From Candidatus Competibacteraceae bacterium (GTDB lineage: Bacteria > Bacteroidota > Bacteroidia > CAIKAF01), in the NCBI GenBank assembly GCA_014879445.1, contig JACSSC010000025.1:1-64000 (forward strand): a stretch of 64,000 bases of DNA. The letters run 5' to 3'. The notes beneath the pieces were generated by a model. The model had not been told where the DNA came from, made no database searches, and was given only the letters and a program-made list of their open reading frames with translations. Within the stretch, counting starts at the first letter, position 1; the number at the start of each line of letters is the position of its first letter. This document shows positions 7,731 through 17,689 of this stretch, in pieces. Both the position numbers and the translations under genes were made by a program.

Positions 7731-9767
7731 TTATTTGTAAGATCGTTGAGCCACCTTAATGGCTTTAAATTCAAGATTTTCTTTATGCAATTCAAACTGA
7801 CCGTTACCTTTGTTCTCCCAGGCAGCTACAAAAGAGAAGTGGGCATCATCGCGTTGAGCTTCACCTTCCTCTGTTTGATATTCTTCACGAAAATGGCCTC
7901 CGCAGGATTCGTTTCGTTGCAAAGCGTCCATACACATCAACTCACCTAGCTCAAGAAAATCGGCAACACGTCCGGCTTTCTCCAATTCGAGATTGAGTTC
8001 ATTGGCCTCTCCTGTAACCCTAACCTCCTTCCAAAACTCATCACGAATGGCTTGAATTTCTTTGATAGCGACCTTTAGCCCTTCGGCATTTCGGGCCATT
8101 CCGCATTTATCCCACATCACCTTTCCCAATTTTTTATGGAAATAATCAACCGACTTGGTGCCCTTAATGGAAAGGAGTTTATGAATTTGGGCCTGCGTAT
8201 TTTGCAATGCAGCATCAAAAGCTGGATGTTGGGTTTTAAGTTTATCAATAGAGTCGGATTTGCCTTTTTCGGCACTCATGCGACTCACTTCGGTGCTAAG
8301 GTATGCGCCAATGGTATAGGGAATAACAAAATATCCGTCGGCTAATCCTTGCATCAAAGCAGATGCTCCGAGACGGTTAGCTCCATGATCGCTGAAATTA
8401 GCTTCGCCTAATGCATACAGGCCTGGAATGGTTGTCATGAGGTTGTAATCAACCCAAAGGCCACCCATGGTATAGTGAACAGCGGGATAAATCTGCATGG
8501 GTTCTTCATAAGGATCTACACCGGTAATTTGTTTGTACATATCAAATAGGTTACCGTATTTTTCTTTCACCACATCTTTGCCCAATGCTTTAAGTTGAGC
8601 ATCTGTAGGATTAGATATGCCTTTTTTTGTGGCTTCAGCTCGACCATATTTCTCTTTCATATTAAACTGAAAGTCGAGAAAAACGGCTTGCCCTGTAGCA
8701 TTCACACCAAATCCGGCATCGCATCTTTCTTTAGCTGCTCTTGATGCCACATCGCGTGGCACTAGGTTCCCGAATGCAGGATAACGACGTTCTAAATAGT
8801 AATCTCTGTCGTCTTCAGCAATATCGCTTGGTTTTTTCTTGCCCGATCTAAGCTCTTCAGCATCCTCTTTCTTCTTGGGCACCCAAATTCTTCCATCATT
8901 TCGGAGTGATTCAGACATGAGTGTGAGCTTTGACTGATGATCGCCGGAAACAGGAATGCAAGTAGGGTGAATTTGTGTATAGCATGGATTAGCAAAGAAT
9001 GCGCCTTTTTTGTTGGCTTTCCAGGCAGCTGTAACATTGCTTCCCATGGCATTTGTAGAAAGGAAAAATACATTACCGTATCCACCGGTACAAAGCAATA
9101 CAGCGTGTCCAAAATGTTTTTCAAGTTCGCCGGTGATGAGGTTACGGGCTATGATACCACGTGCCACGCCATCAATGGTCACCAATTCGAGCATTTCATG
9201 ACGTGCAAACATTTGTACATTGCCTAATCCGATTTGTCTTTGCAATGCACTATATGCACCAAGCAAAAGTTGCTGCCCTGTTTGGCCGGCTGCATAAAAT
9301 GTTCGTTGCACCTGGGTTCCTCCAAACGAGCGATTACTAAGAAGACCGCCGTATTCGCGTGCCAAAGGCACGCCTTGAGCCACACACTGGTCAATAATAT
9401 TTCCGCTAACTTCCGACAAGCGATGTACATTGGCTTCCCGTGCACGATAATCGCCCCCCTTGATGGTATCATAAAAAAGTCGGAATATACTATCTCCATC
9501 ATTTTGATAATTTTTAGCAGCATTTACCCCCCCCTGAGCTGCAATGGAGTGCGCCCTCCGTGGCGAATCTTGAAAACAAAATACTTTTACCTTATATCCC
9601 ATTTCTGCCAGTGTAGCAGCAGCCGAAGATCCGGCTAAACCTGATCCCACAACAACAATTTCAAGGTTGCGCTTGTTGGCTGGATTTACCAACGGAACAG
9701 TGGAACGATAGGTTGTCCACTTCTGATCTAATGGGCCTTCGGGAATTTTAGAATCAAGTACTGACAT
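7731..9767 (-). CDS. sdhA: Succinate dehydrogenase/fumarate reductase flavoprotein subunit
   Basis: A 678-residue catalytic subunit that interconverts succinate and fumarate. The dinucleotide-binding motif [10 protein letters not shown] lies near residue 41, and [13 protein letters not shown] carries the His (about 73) that binds FAD covalently. Substrate-site elements include [29 protein letters not shown] and the [18 protein letters not shown] loop. The length matches the B. subtilis/Bacteroidota type with a five-helix single-subunit anchor. It is 25 bases downstream of the cytochrome gene and upstream of sdhB. It works on the cytoplasmic face of the inner membrane and links the TCA cycle to menaquinone. 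Confidence 0.96.
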   Translation of the reverse strand: MSVLDSKIPEGPLDQKWTTYRSTVPLVNPANKRNLEIVVVGSGLAGSSAAATLAEMGYKVKVFCFQDSPRRAHSIAAQGGVNAAKNYQNDGDSIFRLFYDTIKGGDYRAREANVHRLSEVSGNIIDQCVAQGVPLAREYGGLLSNRSFGGTQVQRTFYAAGQTGQQLLLGAYSALQRQIGLGNVQMFARHEMLELVTIDGVARGIIARNLITGELEKHFGHAVLLCTGGYGNVFFLSTNAMGSNVTAAWKANKKGAFFANPCYTQIHPTCIPVSGDHQSKLTLMSESLRNDGRIWVPKKKEDAEELRSGKKKPSDIAEDDRDYYLERRYPAFGNLVPRDVASRAAKERCDAGFGVNATGQAVFLDFQFNMKEKYGRAEATKKGISNPTDAQLKALGKDVVKEKYGNLFDMYKQITGVDPYEEPMQIYPAVHYTMGGLWVDYNLMTTIPGLYALGEANFSDHGANRLGASALMQGLADGYFVIPYTIGAYLSTEVSRMSAEKGKSDSIDKLKTQHPAFDAALQNTQAQIHKLLSIKGTKSVDYFHKKLGKVMWDKCGMARNAEGLKVAIKEIQAIRDEFWKEVRVTGEANELNLELEKAGRVADFLELGELMCMDALQRNESCGGHFREEYQTEEGEAQRDDAHFSFVAAWENKGNGQFELHKENLEFKAIKVAQRSYK

Positions 9768-9792
9768 ATCGGCTTTTTGTTTTTACAAGTAA

Positions 9793-10464
9793 TTATTGAA
9801 TAAATCCGAAATACATAGATATGGGCATCAGTGCAAAAAGCAAAGGGCAAAGAATGGCAAATAGCATCCCAACTGTCTTAATCATTGGATTGTATTTAGA
9901 ATGGTTTAGCCCTAACGACTGAAATGCACTCTTGAAGCCATGCAATAAGTGAAATGCAAGCGCAATACAACCTCCAACATAAATTCCAACAACCCAAATA
10001 TGAGAAAAAATGAATTTCATGCGCTCATATAAATCTATCTCGTGTCCTGTAGCAAATTGATTTGATCTGTTTGGAATCCAAAAATGTGCGGAGTGAATTA
10101 TTAAAAACAACAACAGCAGCAAACCTAAAATCCCCATACTTCTTGAATACCATGTGCTATTGGCGGAAGCACCTTTACCGTGATAAGCAATAGGACGGGC
10201 CTTTCGGTTTTGCGCTGTTATCATAATGCCATCTATTATATGAATTAGCAAGCCCAATACAAGTACGATTTCCATTGCACGAATAAGGGGATTGGTTCCC
10301 ATAAAGCTGGCTGCCTTCAAATAGGCCTGACCACCGTCATTCAAAAAAACCAATGCATTCACACCGGCATGCACAATCAGAAACGTAATCAGAAAAAGGC
10401 CTGTAAGACCCATCACAACTTTCTTAGCCACAGATGATTTAAGTAAACCTTTGTTGCCTGACAT
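9793..10464 (-). CDS. sdhC: Succinate dehydrogenase cytochrome b558 subunit
   Basis: A 223-residue membrane anchor of complex II with five predicted transmembrane helices. Candidate haem ligands are His32 (LIVHAG), His75 (LLIHIIDG), His124 (LIIHSAHFW) and His172 (ALAFHLLHG), as expected for the di-haem cytochrome b558 family that reduces menaquinone. It is the first gene of the sdhCAB operon. A TACATTTG box at 10480-10487, about 16 bases upstream of the ATG, fits the Bacteroidota -7 consensus and implies a very short leader. Confidence 0.93.
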   Translation of the reverse strand: MSGNKGLLKSSVAKKVVMGLTGLFLITFLIVHAGVNALVFLNDGGQAYLKAASFMGTNPLIRAMEIVLVLGLLIHIIDGIMITAQNRKARPIAYHGKGASANSTWYSRSMGILGLLLLLFLIIHSAHFWIPNRSNQFATGHEIDLYERMKFIFSHIWVVGIYVGGCIALAFHLLHGFKSAFQSLGLNHSKYNPMIKTVGMLFAILCPLLFALMPISMYFGFIQ

Positions 10465-10479
10465 AATTCAATATTTTTG

Positions 10480-10509
10480 CAAATGTAACAATTCAAAGAT
10501 TAAATGAAA
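10480..10509 (-). promoter_or_regulatory. Probable promoter of sdhCAB
   Basis: Read on the minus strand: TTTC-N18-TACATTTG, against the Bacteroidota consensus TTTG/TTG-N17-23-TAnnTTTG. The -7 box matches fully and the -33 box has one mismatch. Confidence 0.5.
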
Positions 10510-10639
10510 CACTAAATTATGATTTAGATTCATTCAAAAATTCAGTTGAAAATTAACTGATTTATCCTATTATGATGAATTTTATCCAATTTATACAGAT
10601 AAAATGTTTGAATTTGAAGAAAGTTTTCTATATTAGTGC

Positions 10640-10861
10640 ATGGAATCATCTAAAACAGAACCGCCCTCATCCAATAATCATTCAGGTGAAGCAAATCAGT
10701 TTCCCTTAAAATCGCGCTTACATCAAGCCATCCGTTTTCAGCATTTTCGCCGTCGCGAACGTATCAAACCGCGTGTGGGTCTCATGCTGTTTGTGTATGC
10801 ATGTATGCTGATTATGCTTGGCTATTTACTAATAGAAATAATGAAGCTGGCGAAGGGTTAG
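10640..10861 (+). CDS. Small single-pass membrane protein, unknown
   Basis: A 73-residue protein: a hydrophilic, Ser/Asn-rich N-terminus, a basic stretch (FQHFRRRERIKPR) and one hydrophobic helix (VGLMLFVYACMLIMLGYLL) near the C-terminus. The positive charge before the helix suggests the N-terminus stays inside. It stands alone on the plus strand between two minus-strand operons and ends 10 bases from the convergent AsmA-like gene. I do not recognise the family. The intact frame, ATG start and sensible topology make it likely real. Confidence 0.55.
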   Translation: MESSKTEPPSSNNHSGEANQFPLKSRLHQAIRFQHFRRRERIKPRVGLMLFVYACMLIMLGYLLIEIMKLAKG

Positions 10862-10871
10862 TCCATAACCA

Positions 10872-13439
10872 TTATTCAAACTCAAATTCATCAGATTGTA
10901 GCTCATTCTTCTTCTTTTCTTTTTTTTCTGTAGGAAATGGTGTGGACTTTTGTATCGTGCTGTCCTTCTTGAACCAACCAAACTCTTCGTGTAAGATCTG
11001 TTTCAAGTTTTGTTTTTCCTTTTTCATATCTTCTTTCATTTTTTCACGTACGCTTTTTCCATCATAACTCACTTTGGGGTCGTTGGCCGGCCCGGTCATT
11101 TTAAGATACAGGCGTGCGCCTGAATTTTCGTCTTCTATAATCTCCCCAAACTCTTCTTGATTGCGGTTTCGTTTAAATTTTTGCGCCAACAAATCCTTTA
11201 ATAATACATTGAAACGGTAATCAATTATATTATCAAATGTATGTGTGCCTGATAAATTGATATTAATAGCCGATGACAGTATATTCATTTCTGGCATTCT
11301 TATCGTTTCGTTTTCGATAATAATTTGATTGGTAAGCGTGGCAAAACGGATGTGCTTTAACTCCTCAACACGAATAAATTTCGACAGCGACTCTAGTGAG
11401 GTAAGATTTTTTATCTCGCCTTCATGAATAGTTAAATCGGCTATTACCTGAAGTGTGGATAGCCGAGCAACAAGTTGCTGATTGAACTCAACCGACAATT
11501 TGATAGACGCATCTAATTTTCCGCCAATGTTTTCATCAATGATGGATTTTTGACCAAAATTATCACACTCATAAAACAATCGTTGAAGTTGAATTTTCGA
11601 CAATACAGATTGGCAGGTTATCAGCATGGTCGAATCGGTGATCATTCTTGCCGTTCCTCTCAATGTAGTATTTCCGCCGAATGCCTGCATCTGAAGATTA
11701 TCAACCGATAAATATTGGTTCTTGAAATTGGCAGCGCCTGATATTTGCTTGGCTTCAAATTTATTAAATGTAAGCCGGTTCATCGTGAGTATCAGCGACA
11801 AATCAACCCGATCTGGAAGTTCTGCTTTCCACTTAGATTGGCTTGACTTCTTATGATTATCATCAGTTAACAACTCATGTAATATAAAATGATTAGCATG
11901 CAGATTAGCTCTAATCTGTAAAGGTGCATCAGGTAAGAAAAGGTACGCCGGAAGATTTTCCAATGTGCCATTTAACGTAATGTCGGAAGAGCCAAGCATA
12001 CCTGACACTTCAATAAGTTTTGCATTGCTGTTTGAAAACTCTAGTTTCCCGCTGATTTTCGTAAAAACATGTTTCTTTTCTTCGGGCACAATACTAACCC
12101 CTTTGAGAAAGGCATTACCTGAAAGTGAGCTTCGTTGATAATCATGAATAGTGAATGGGTGATTGTCCGTTGTTTCACCTGAAAAATTTGCATTAACCTC
12201 CATCAATCCATCCATGGAAGATATACCCGGGATCGGCAAAAAATTGTGTAGCTCTGACAGGTGTATGATGCTTTGTGTGGTAAATGCTAATGAATTATTT
12301 TTTGCCCAAGTATATGTTAGTGTTCCCTTGATGCTTGATTGCTTCAATTGTCCTTGAAATGATGATACAGAAAGCTGTCGATTTTTAGCATTTTGACTGC
12401 TTTGATACATGCCTGCAAGTTGAATGTTATTCATCTGATGCCCAGAAGGTTTATATGTCACTTGCCCATCTCTTATGCCAAAATTCATATTAATATCAGG
12501 CGTATATCCTTTCGACGTATTTCCTTTTACAGACATTTGCAAATAAAACTCCCCCTTGCTCTTATACTCGTCTTCAAATTTTTTCCACTCTCCAGGCAAT
12601 AAAGAGATGAAAGATTGAATATTTATTTTTTTTCCACTAAGCTGAATATCTATAAAACCTGTGCTATCAGTTTTAACTATCCCTGAGCCATTAACCTGTA
12701 AATTCTCGATAGAGATTTCAGCGTTTTTAACAGATAGCAATTGTTCTTTTGAATTGTTTTCAAAACGGATATTAAGCTTTACGTTCGTATTCTGTAACAA
12801 GTCAATATCGCCCATTTTTAACTGTTCTATAAAAATGGAGCTGACAATGGCTGCTTTGTGCTTTTGCTCTGAAAGCTGTCCACTCATTTTTGATGAAACA
12901 ATAAGCAATCTTATGGATTGGTCGCGCTGACGATTTTCAAAATCAAGATGAATATTTTTGAGGCCTATTCGATTAAAACGGAAACTTTCCGATGATGAAG
13001 ATTTCATTTTTTCATTCTTCTTGAGAATGGAGAAATTGTTTTTACCGTTTTTATCAATTCGTAGGTACAGCGACGCATTTTCTATATCAATATGTTTAAA
13101 AGTATAATTGCCTGAAAAAATATCCCAAACATTAAAAGAAAGATAAATTGATTGGGCTTTAAGTAGTTTCGCTTTATCTTTTTGGTCTGAGATTTCATCA
13201 CAACTTACTTGCTTAAACGCTAGTGATGCTTGAGGAAATTTTTTCCAAAGAGAGAGATGAATCTCTTGAACTTCAATTTTAGTATTGAGGTTATCGTTGA
13301 TTTCAGCGATGGCATAACGAATTATTTTATCTTCAAAAAAATAAACAATCAACACACCGGCAATAAGAAGCAGAGCAATGACAGAAGTTGCAATAAGCAA
13401 AATCCGCTTGCAAGTTTTAATAATCCGATTTTGATTCAT
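10872..13439 (-). CDS. AsmA-like inner-membrane-anchored protein
   Basis: About 855 residues: one N-terminal transmembrane helix (RILLIATSVIALLLIAGVLI) followed by a long beta-rich periplasmic region and a charged Lys/Glu tail. The opening after the helix (IEVQEIHLSLWKKFPQASLAF) and the C-terminal LSGTHTFDNIIDYRFNVLL are typical of the AsmA family, whose relatives are bridge-like proteins implicated in outer-membrane lipid homeostasis. The track starts at 13472; I prefer the ATG at 13439 (MNQNRI), which puts basic residues directly before the helix. It lies downstream of the LysE gene with an 86-base gap, possibly in the same transcript. The assignment is by overall pattern. Confidence 0.75.
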   Translation of the reverse strand: MNQNRIIKTCKRILLIATSVIALLLIAGVLIVYFFEDKIIRYAIAEINDNLNTKIEVQEIHLSLWKKFPQASLAFKQVSCDEISDQKDKAKLLKAQSIYLSFNVWDIFSGNYTFKHIDIENASLYLRIDKNGKNNFSILKKNEKMKSSSSESFRFNRIGLKNIHLDFENRQRDQSIRLLIVSSKMSGQLSEQKHKAAIVSSIFIEQLKMGDIDLLQNTNVKLNIRFENNSKEQLLSVKNAEISIENLQVNGSGIVKTDSTGFIDIQLSGKKINIQSFISLLPGEWKKFEDEYKSKGEFYLQMSVKGNTSKGYTPDINMNFGIRDGQVTYKPSGHQMNNIQLAGMYQSSQNAKNRQLSVSSFQGQLKQSSIKGTLTYTWAKNNSLAFTTQSIIHLSELHNFLPIPGISSMDGLMEVNANFSGETTDNHPFTIHDYQRSSLSGNAFLKGVSIVPEEKKHVFTKISGKLEFSNSNAKLIEVSGMLGSSDITLNGTLENLPAYLFLPDAPLQIRANLHANHFILHELLTDDNHKKSSQSKWKAELPDRVDLSLILTMNRLTFNKFEAKQISGAANFKNQYLSVDNLQMQAFGGNTTLRGTARMITDSTMLITCQSVLSKIQLQRLFYECDNFGQKSIIDENIGGKLDASIKLSVEFNQQLVARLSTLQVIADLTIHEGEIKNLTSLESLSKFIRVEELKHIRFATLTNQIIIENETIRMPEMNILSSAININLSGTHTFDNIIDYRFNVLLKDLLAQKFKRNRNQEEFGEIIEDENSGARLYLKMTGPANDPKVSYDGKSVREKMKEDMKKEKQNLKQILHEEFGWFKKDSTIQKSTPFPTEKKEKKKNELQSDEFEFE

Positions 13440-13525
13440 AATGGTTATGTTATACCATAACGGCACAGGCATAAAATTAATGTATGAAATGAAAAATAAA
13501 CAAATTCAGCAAATGATATTTAAAA

Positions 13526-14158
13526 TTAAATCAGACCTATTGTTGCCTTTACAATCAAAGCCACCCCAAATAGCATAAAAACAACACCAAGCACAAGCGA
13601 AGTATAAAGCATAAAGCGGGGTGTAATGAACCGTCGGAGCTTATGAGCAAAAAAAGCTTTTAGAATATCAAAAAAAAGCATGGTAGCAAGTATGGCTAAA
13701 AAATGTTGCATCATTCTGCTTTCGATGCCTTCGTAGTTGGCAGAAGCTAGCGTAACGGCTCCAATCCAAAAAAGCAAAACGGAAGGATTTAGTAAGTTAT
13801 ACAGAAATCCTTTTATAACCAGCCAAAAGGGATGTGATTTTGTGCCCTTAATATATTCACGTGCTGCTTTGATGCGTGCAGATTTTTTTTTAAAAGAGCG
13901 CAATCCGATTACTATCAGTAGCACTCCGCCTACCAACAGAATATATTGATTCCACAAAGGATTTCCAACCCATCTTCCCACACTATAATATGCGCCGGCA
14001 ATACATACAATATCAGCAAGTATAATACCTATTTCCATCAGCATAGCACGATAAAATCCTTCTTTTAATGAAGTTTGAATTAGGACAAACATAACGGGGC
14101 CGGCGCTAACACTCAACACCAGCCCAACTAATATTCCTTGCCATAACGCTTCTGTCAT
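13526..14158 (-). CDS. LysE/RhtB-family amino-acid exporter
   Basis: A 210-residue polytopic inner-membrane protein with six likely helices. The N-terminus GILVGLVLSVSAGPVMFVLI with SLKEGF is the signature of LysE/RhtB exporters. These proteins export amino acids or analogues using the proton-motive force; the substrate cannot be told from sequence. The basic cytoplasmic loop (RSFKKKSARIKAAREY) is typical. It is 27 bases downstream of the M1 peptidase, so the two may be co-transcribed, which would fit export of amino acids freed by peptide breakdown (inference). Confidence 0.85.
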   Translation of the reverse strand: MTEALWQGILVGLVLSVSAGPVMFVLIQTSLKEGFYRAMLMEIGIILADIVCIAGAYYSVGRWVGNPLWNQYILLVGGVLLIVIGLRSFKKKSARIKAAREYIKGTKSHPFWLVIKGFLYNLLNPSVLLFWIGAVTLASANYEGIESRMMQHFLAILATMLFFDILKAFFAHKLRRFITPRFMLYTSLVLGVVFMLFGVALIVKATIGLI

Positions 14159-14185
14159 ACGCTGATTTTGAAAACAAAAGAACTG

Positions 14186-16537
14186 CTATTTTTGATGACG
14201 CTGCATAGGATTAGGCACCTTTTCATTTTCATCGTAATTTATTTTGGATTTAAATAAATCGAATCGAGATTTAACATCTAGCAGAGGCCAGTTGTTATTA
14301 CGTTCATCAATGTCGGCTGTTTCTTTGAATGGGTCAATCTGAATAGAAAGCACTTTCTTTTCTTTAAGAAAAGTTTTGACAACTTTCTGCTCATTTTTTC
14401 GCCAGATGTATGCACTTATACGTGTTATTTCACTGCTACCATCTGCATAATTCCATTGAATAATAACCGGCATTACCAACCCACCTTTATTAGAAAGATG
14501 TAATTCATACAAATAATAATTTTCAAATTTCTTAAATTCATTATCTGTAAGGGTTTCCCAGTCATCGTAGTATTTCTCAACAAAACGAAAACTTGAGTCA
14601 TTTTCGGGATTATAGTAGTAATAAAAATCACGAAGGGTTGTATCAGTATCCACCAAAAAAACCATCCCGCTTTCCTGGTTTCGTTGTTTGGTAATATGTT
14701 TGAACTTATCTCTGTATTGAGGGCGAATCAGTACTGTATCGGTACTATAAGGTACTTTTTGAGCATGATTTAGTTGAAAAGTACGCACACTATCCAAAGA
14801 AATATCGACGGGCTGAATATCAAAAAACCAACCTCGCCAAAACCAATCTAAATCCACTCCTGAAGCATCTTCCATAGTGCGAAAAAAATCAGCTGGCGTA
14901 GGGTGTTTGTATGCCCATCGACGACAATATTGAGAAAATGCAAAATCGAAAAGTTCGCGTCCCATGATTGTTTCACGAAGAATATTGAGCGCTGTAGCCG
15001 GTTTCCCGTAAGCATTATGCCCAAACTGAATGATGTTCTCACTATTGGTCATGATGGGTTCGAGCTGTTCTTTTGGCAATCGCATGTAATCCACGATCTT
15101 ATGAGCTGGGCCTCTTGAAGAAGGATAGTTATTGTCAAACTCTTGTTCAGCTAAAAACTGCACAAAAGTATTCAGGCCTTCGTCCATCCAACTCCACTGA
15201 CGTTCATCACTATTAATAATCATGGGAAAAAAGTTGTGCCCTACTTCGTGAATAATAACGCTAATCATTCCATATTTCATGCGTTCGCTGTATGAACCAT
15301 CCGGCTCTGTGCGTCCATAATTAAATGCAATCATAGGATATTCCATACCATTGGAGGCCTCAACGCTAATGGCAACAGGATATTGGTAAGGTATAGTGTA
15401 TTTGGAATAAACGCGAATTGTGTGAGCCACGACTTTGGTTGAATATTTTCTGTAGAGATGATAAGATTCTTTGGGATAAAAACTCATACACATTACTTTC
15501 TTCCCATGGTTGTCAATCGCCATGGCATCCCAAATGAATTTGCGTGAACTTCCCCAAGCAAAATCACGAACATTCTCAGCAGTAAATTCCCATGTTTTAT
15601 ACTGATTATGGACAGGATTTTGTTCTTTCTGTCGGGCCTCTTCCAACGTAACAATCTCAATAGGTTCATGCGTATTTTGTGCTTGTTGCCATCTGCTCCA
15701 AGCAGCTGATGGGAGTACTTTTTTTAGATTTACACAAGTGCCTGTAGATGCAACCACATGGTCGGCAGGGACCGTCATTCTAACCCTGTAATTACCGAAT
15801 GGCAGTGCAAATTCTCCACGTCCAGTAAACTGCTTATTATTCCACCCTTGAAAATCACTGTACACAGCCATCCTGGGGAACCACTGTGTGATTGTAAAGA
15901 GTGCATTACCGTCAGGCATCATTTCATAACCGCCTCTTCCTCCAATACGCATTCTTTCCGGAATTTTGTATTTCCATTTGATGCGTATGGATATCTTTCC
16001 CCCTGCTTTAAGTGGTGTCGGCAAATCTATTCGCATCATGGTTTGATGAATGGTATAAGGCAATGGATTCCCTTTGGCATCAGCCACAAGTAAAATATTA
16101 ACCCCATAACCTTCAAGCCATGTATCTGATTTAAACCTATCAAGCGTTTCAGTTAACACGGGTGTGCCTATTCTGCTTCCGTCAAAAAAATTGCTTTCTG
16201 CCGATGGGTGATGTTGGTTTTCATCAAGCTGTATCCATAAATAATGAAGCAGATCGGGTGAATAGTTATAATAGGTTATGATTTCATCGCCTTCCAATAT
16301 TCGGTTGGGCTCATCCAATCGAGCACTAATATCATAATCGGCACGCTGCTGCCAATACTGATGTCCAGGCGCTCCCGAAGCTGTTCGATAGGTATTGGGA
16401 TCAGAGAGCATTATGCCTAATTGCTCAAATTTATTCCCATGATTAGATTGGGGATTATGTTGCAAATTTTGTGTATAGATGTTATTTACCCAACACAAAA
16501 AACCAAACATGATGATATACTTGTATGCCATTTTCAT
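14186..16537 (-). CDS. M1-family metallopeptidase, exported
   Basis: A 783-residue protein with an N-terminal signal peptide (about 1-22). The gluzincin zinc site is HEVGH (His430, His434) followed 18 residues later by Glu453 in WMDEGLNTF, the exact M1 spacing. The exopeptidase loop that reads GAMEN in classical aminopeptidases is NGMEYPM here, as in many Bacteroidota M1-like enzymes, so aminopeptidase activity is likely but specificity is open. It has no T9SS domain and is probably periplasmic or surface-attached. Its start overlaps the stop of the HupE/UreJ gene by 4 bases (ATGA), indicating coupling. Confidence 0.9.
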   Translation of the reverse strand: MKMAYKYIIMFGFLCWVNNIYTQNLQHNPQSNHGNKFEQLGIMLSDPNTYRTASGAPGHQYWQQRADYDISARLDEPNRILEGDEIITYYNYSPDLLHYLWIQLDENQHHPSAESNFFDGSRIGTPVLTETLDRFKSDTWLEGYGVNILLVADAKGNPLPYTIHQTMMRIDLPTPLKAGGKISIRIKWKYKIPERMRIGGRGGYEMMPDGNALFTITQWFPRMAVYSDFQGWNNKQFTGRGEFALPFGNYRVRMTVPADHVVASTGTCVNLKKVLPSAAWSRWQQAQNTHEPIEIVTLEEARQKEQNPVHNQYKTWEFTAENVRDFAWGSSRKFIWDAMAIDNHGKKVMCMSFYPKESYHLYRKYSTKVVAHTIRVYSKYTIPYQYPVAISVEASNGMEYPMIAFNYGRTEPDGSYSERMKYGMISVIIHEVGHNFFPMIINSDERQWSWMDEGLNTFVQFLAEQEFDNNYPSSRGPAHKIVDYMRLPKEQLEPIMTNSENIIQFGHNAYGKPATALNILRETIMGRELFDFAFSQYCRRWAYKHPTPADFFRTMEDASGVDLDWFWRGWFFDIQPVDISLDSVRTFQLNHAQKVPYSTDTVLIRPQYRDKFKHITKQRNQESGMVFLVDTDTTLRDFYYYYNPENDSSFRFVEKYYDDWETLTDNEFKKFENYYLYELHLSNKGGLVMPVIIQWNYADGSSEITRISAYIWRKNEQKVVKTFLKEKKVLSIQIDPFKETADIDERNNNWPLLDVKSRFDLFKSKINYDENEKVPNPMQRHQK

Positions 16538-17124
16538 GATAATAATTCTCCAAATCTTTCAAGAACAAGCATTAATGCAATGCCTGAAACAGCAGCAGAA
16601 ACATATTGATTCCAACTCCGTTTGCTTATTCCAAAAATGATTGGTAAAAGTACAGAAATAAATAATACAGCTGCAAGAATAATCAACTGGCCGGCCTCAA
16701 TACCCAAGTTGAATGCAAAAAGCGGAATGAGTAAGTCCTGCGTTTTGCCCAACATTGATTTTAAAAGAGTGGAAAACCCCATTCCATGAACCAGCCCAAA
16801 CCCTATGGATGCAAGATAATGATACAGATTAGGAAATAATCTATTTTCATTTGCATATCGAAGATTATAAAGACAGGTTATAAAAATCGTTAAAGCAATC
16901 AGCCATTCTACTAAAACAGTAGGAAAAGAAAAAATGTCCCATACGCTCAATGCCAATGTAAGCGAATGGCCTACAGTAAACCCTGTAACAAGAACTAGTA
17001 AAACGCGCCATTGATGAAATCCATAACCGCCACACAAGGCAAGCAGAAATAAGATATGGTCATATCCCGAAAAATCAGCAATATGCTCCAATCCTGTACG
17101 AAAAAAAATGTAGAAATCTGTCAA
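16534..17124 (-). CDS. HupE/UreJ-family membrane protein
   Basis: An approximately 196-residue polytopic protein with conserved membrane His motifs: GLEHIADFSGYDHILFLLAL, GFTVGHSLTLAL and GFGLVHGMGFSTLL, characteristic of HupE/UreJ, a family linked to nickel or cobalt handling in some bacteria. The track's start at 17208 would overlap the divergent DUF6702 gene by 83 bases and adds a tail absent from family members. A TTG at 17124 (TTG ACA GAT TTC) gives the expected N-terminus, so I place the start there. It is translationally coupled to the M1 peptidase. Metal transport is possible but unproven for this Bacteroidota branch. Confidence 0.82.
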   Translation of the reverse strand: MTDFYIFFRTGLEHIADFSGYDHILFLLALCGGYGFHQWRVLLVLVTGFTVGHSLTLALSVWDIFSFPTVLVEWLIALTIFITCLYNLRYANENRLFPNLYHYLASIGFGLVHGMGFSTLLKSMLGKTQDLLIPLFAFNLGIEAGQLIILAAVLFISVLLPIIFGISKRSWNQYVSAAVSGIALMLVLERFGELLS

Positions 17125-17146
17125 TATGTTTATTTTTGAAACGAAT

Positions 17147-17671
17147 ATGAGCAGCAAGTTTAATGTTTTTTTTGTATTAATTATTCTTGTATTGATTGGT
17201 AATTCCAATTCGATGCATGCTTTTCCGCATCCATTTTATGTTAGTATTACAGAAATCAGAGTGGAAACATATGCTAAATCCATAACTGTAAGTTGCCGCA
17301 TGTTTATGGATGATTTGGAAGATGCCATAAGTAAGTTATACGAAGAAAAAACTGACCTGATAAAGAGCGTTGAAAAACAATCCCATGCAGAAATCTTGTC
17401 GCAATATATTCGACAACATTTACAAATTTTAAGTGGTGGGCAATTTTGTCTGTTGCAAATGGTGGGTTACGAAATAGAAGACGAAGCTGTTTGGTGTCAT
17501 TTAACATCAGACAACATTTCATTTGATGGCGCAATTCATGTTACCAATCGCCTGCTTTATGATTTTATATCCGGTCAAGTTAATATTATACATGTATATA
17601 TTAATAATCAACGCCAAACTTCTCGTCTGATATACCCCGATTCAAAGCATACATTTTCTATTACTAACTAA
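17147..17671 (+). CDS. DUF6702-family exported protein
   Basis: About 174 residues from the ATG at 17147 (the track uses 17126). There is a signal peptide (FNVFFVLIILVLIGNSNSM), then HPFYVSITEIRVE and a motif of the form C.MFMDDLEDAI, which are the conserved features of DUF6702. Members often sit next to M1 peptidases and HupE-type proteins in Bacteroidota, as here. Function is unknown; the protein is probably periplasmic. Its stop codon is followed directly by an ATG of the next gene (TAAATG), so the two are likely co-transcribed. Confidence 0.82.
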   Translation: MSSKFNVFFVLIILVLIGNSNSMHAFPHPFYVSITEIRVETYAKSITVSCRMFMDDLEDAISKLYEEKTDLIKSVEKQSHAEILSQYIRQHLQILSGGQFCLLQMVGYEIEDEAVWCHLTSDNISFDGAIHVTNRLLYDFISGQVNIIHVYINNQRQTSRLIYPDSKHTFSITN

Positions 17672-17689
17672 ATGATTCAAATTTTTATA

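Noticed and set aside
16534-17208. HupE start at 17208 as given in the track
   Set aside because: It would overlap the divergent DUF6702 gene by 83 bases and adds residues not seen in the family; TTG at 17124 fits better.
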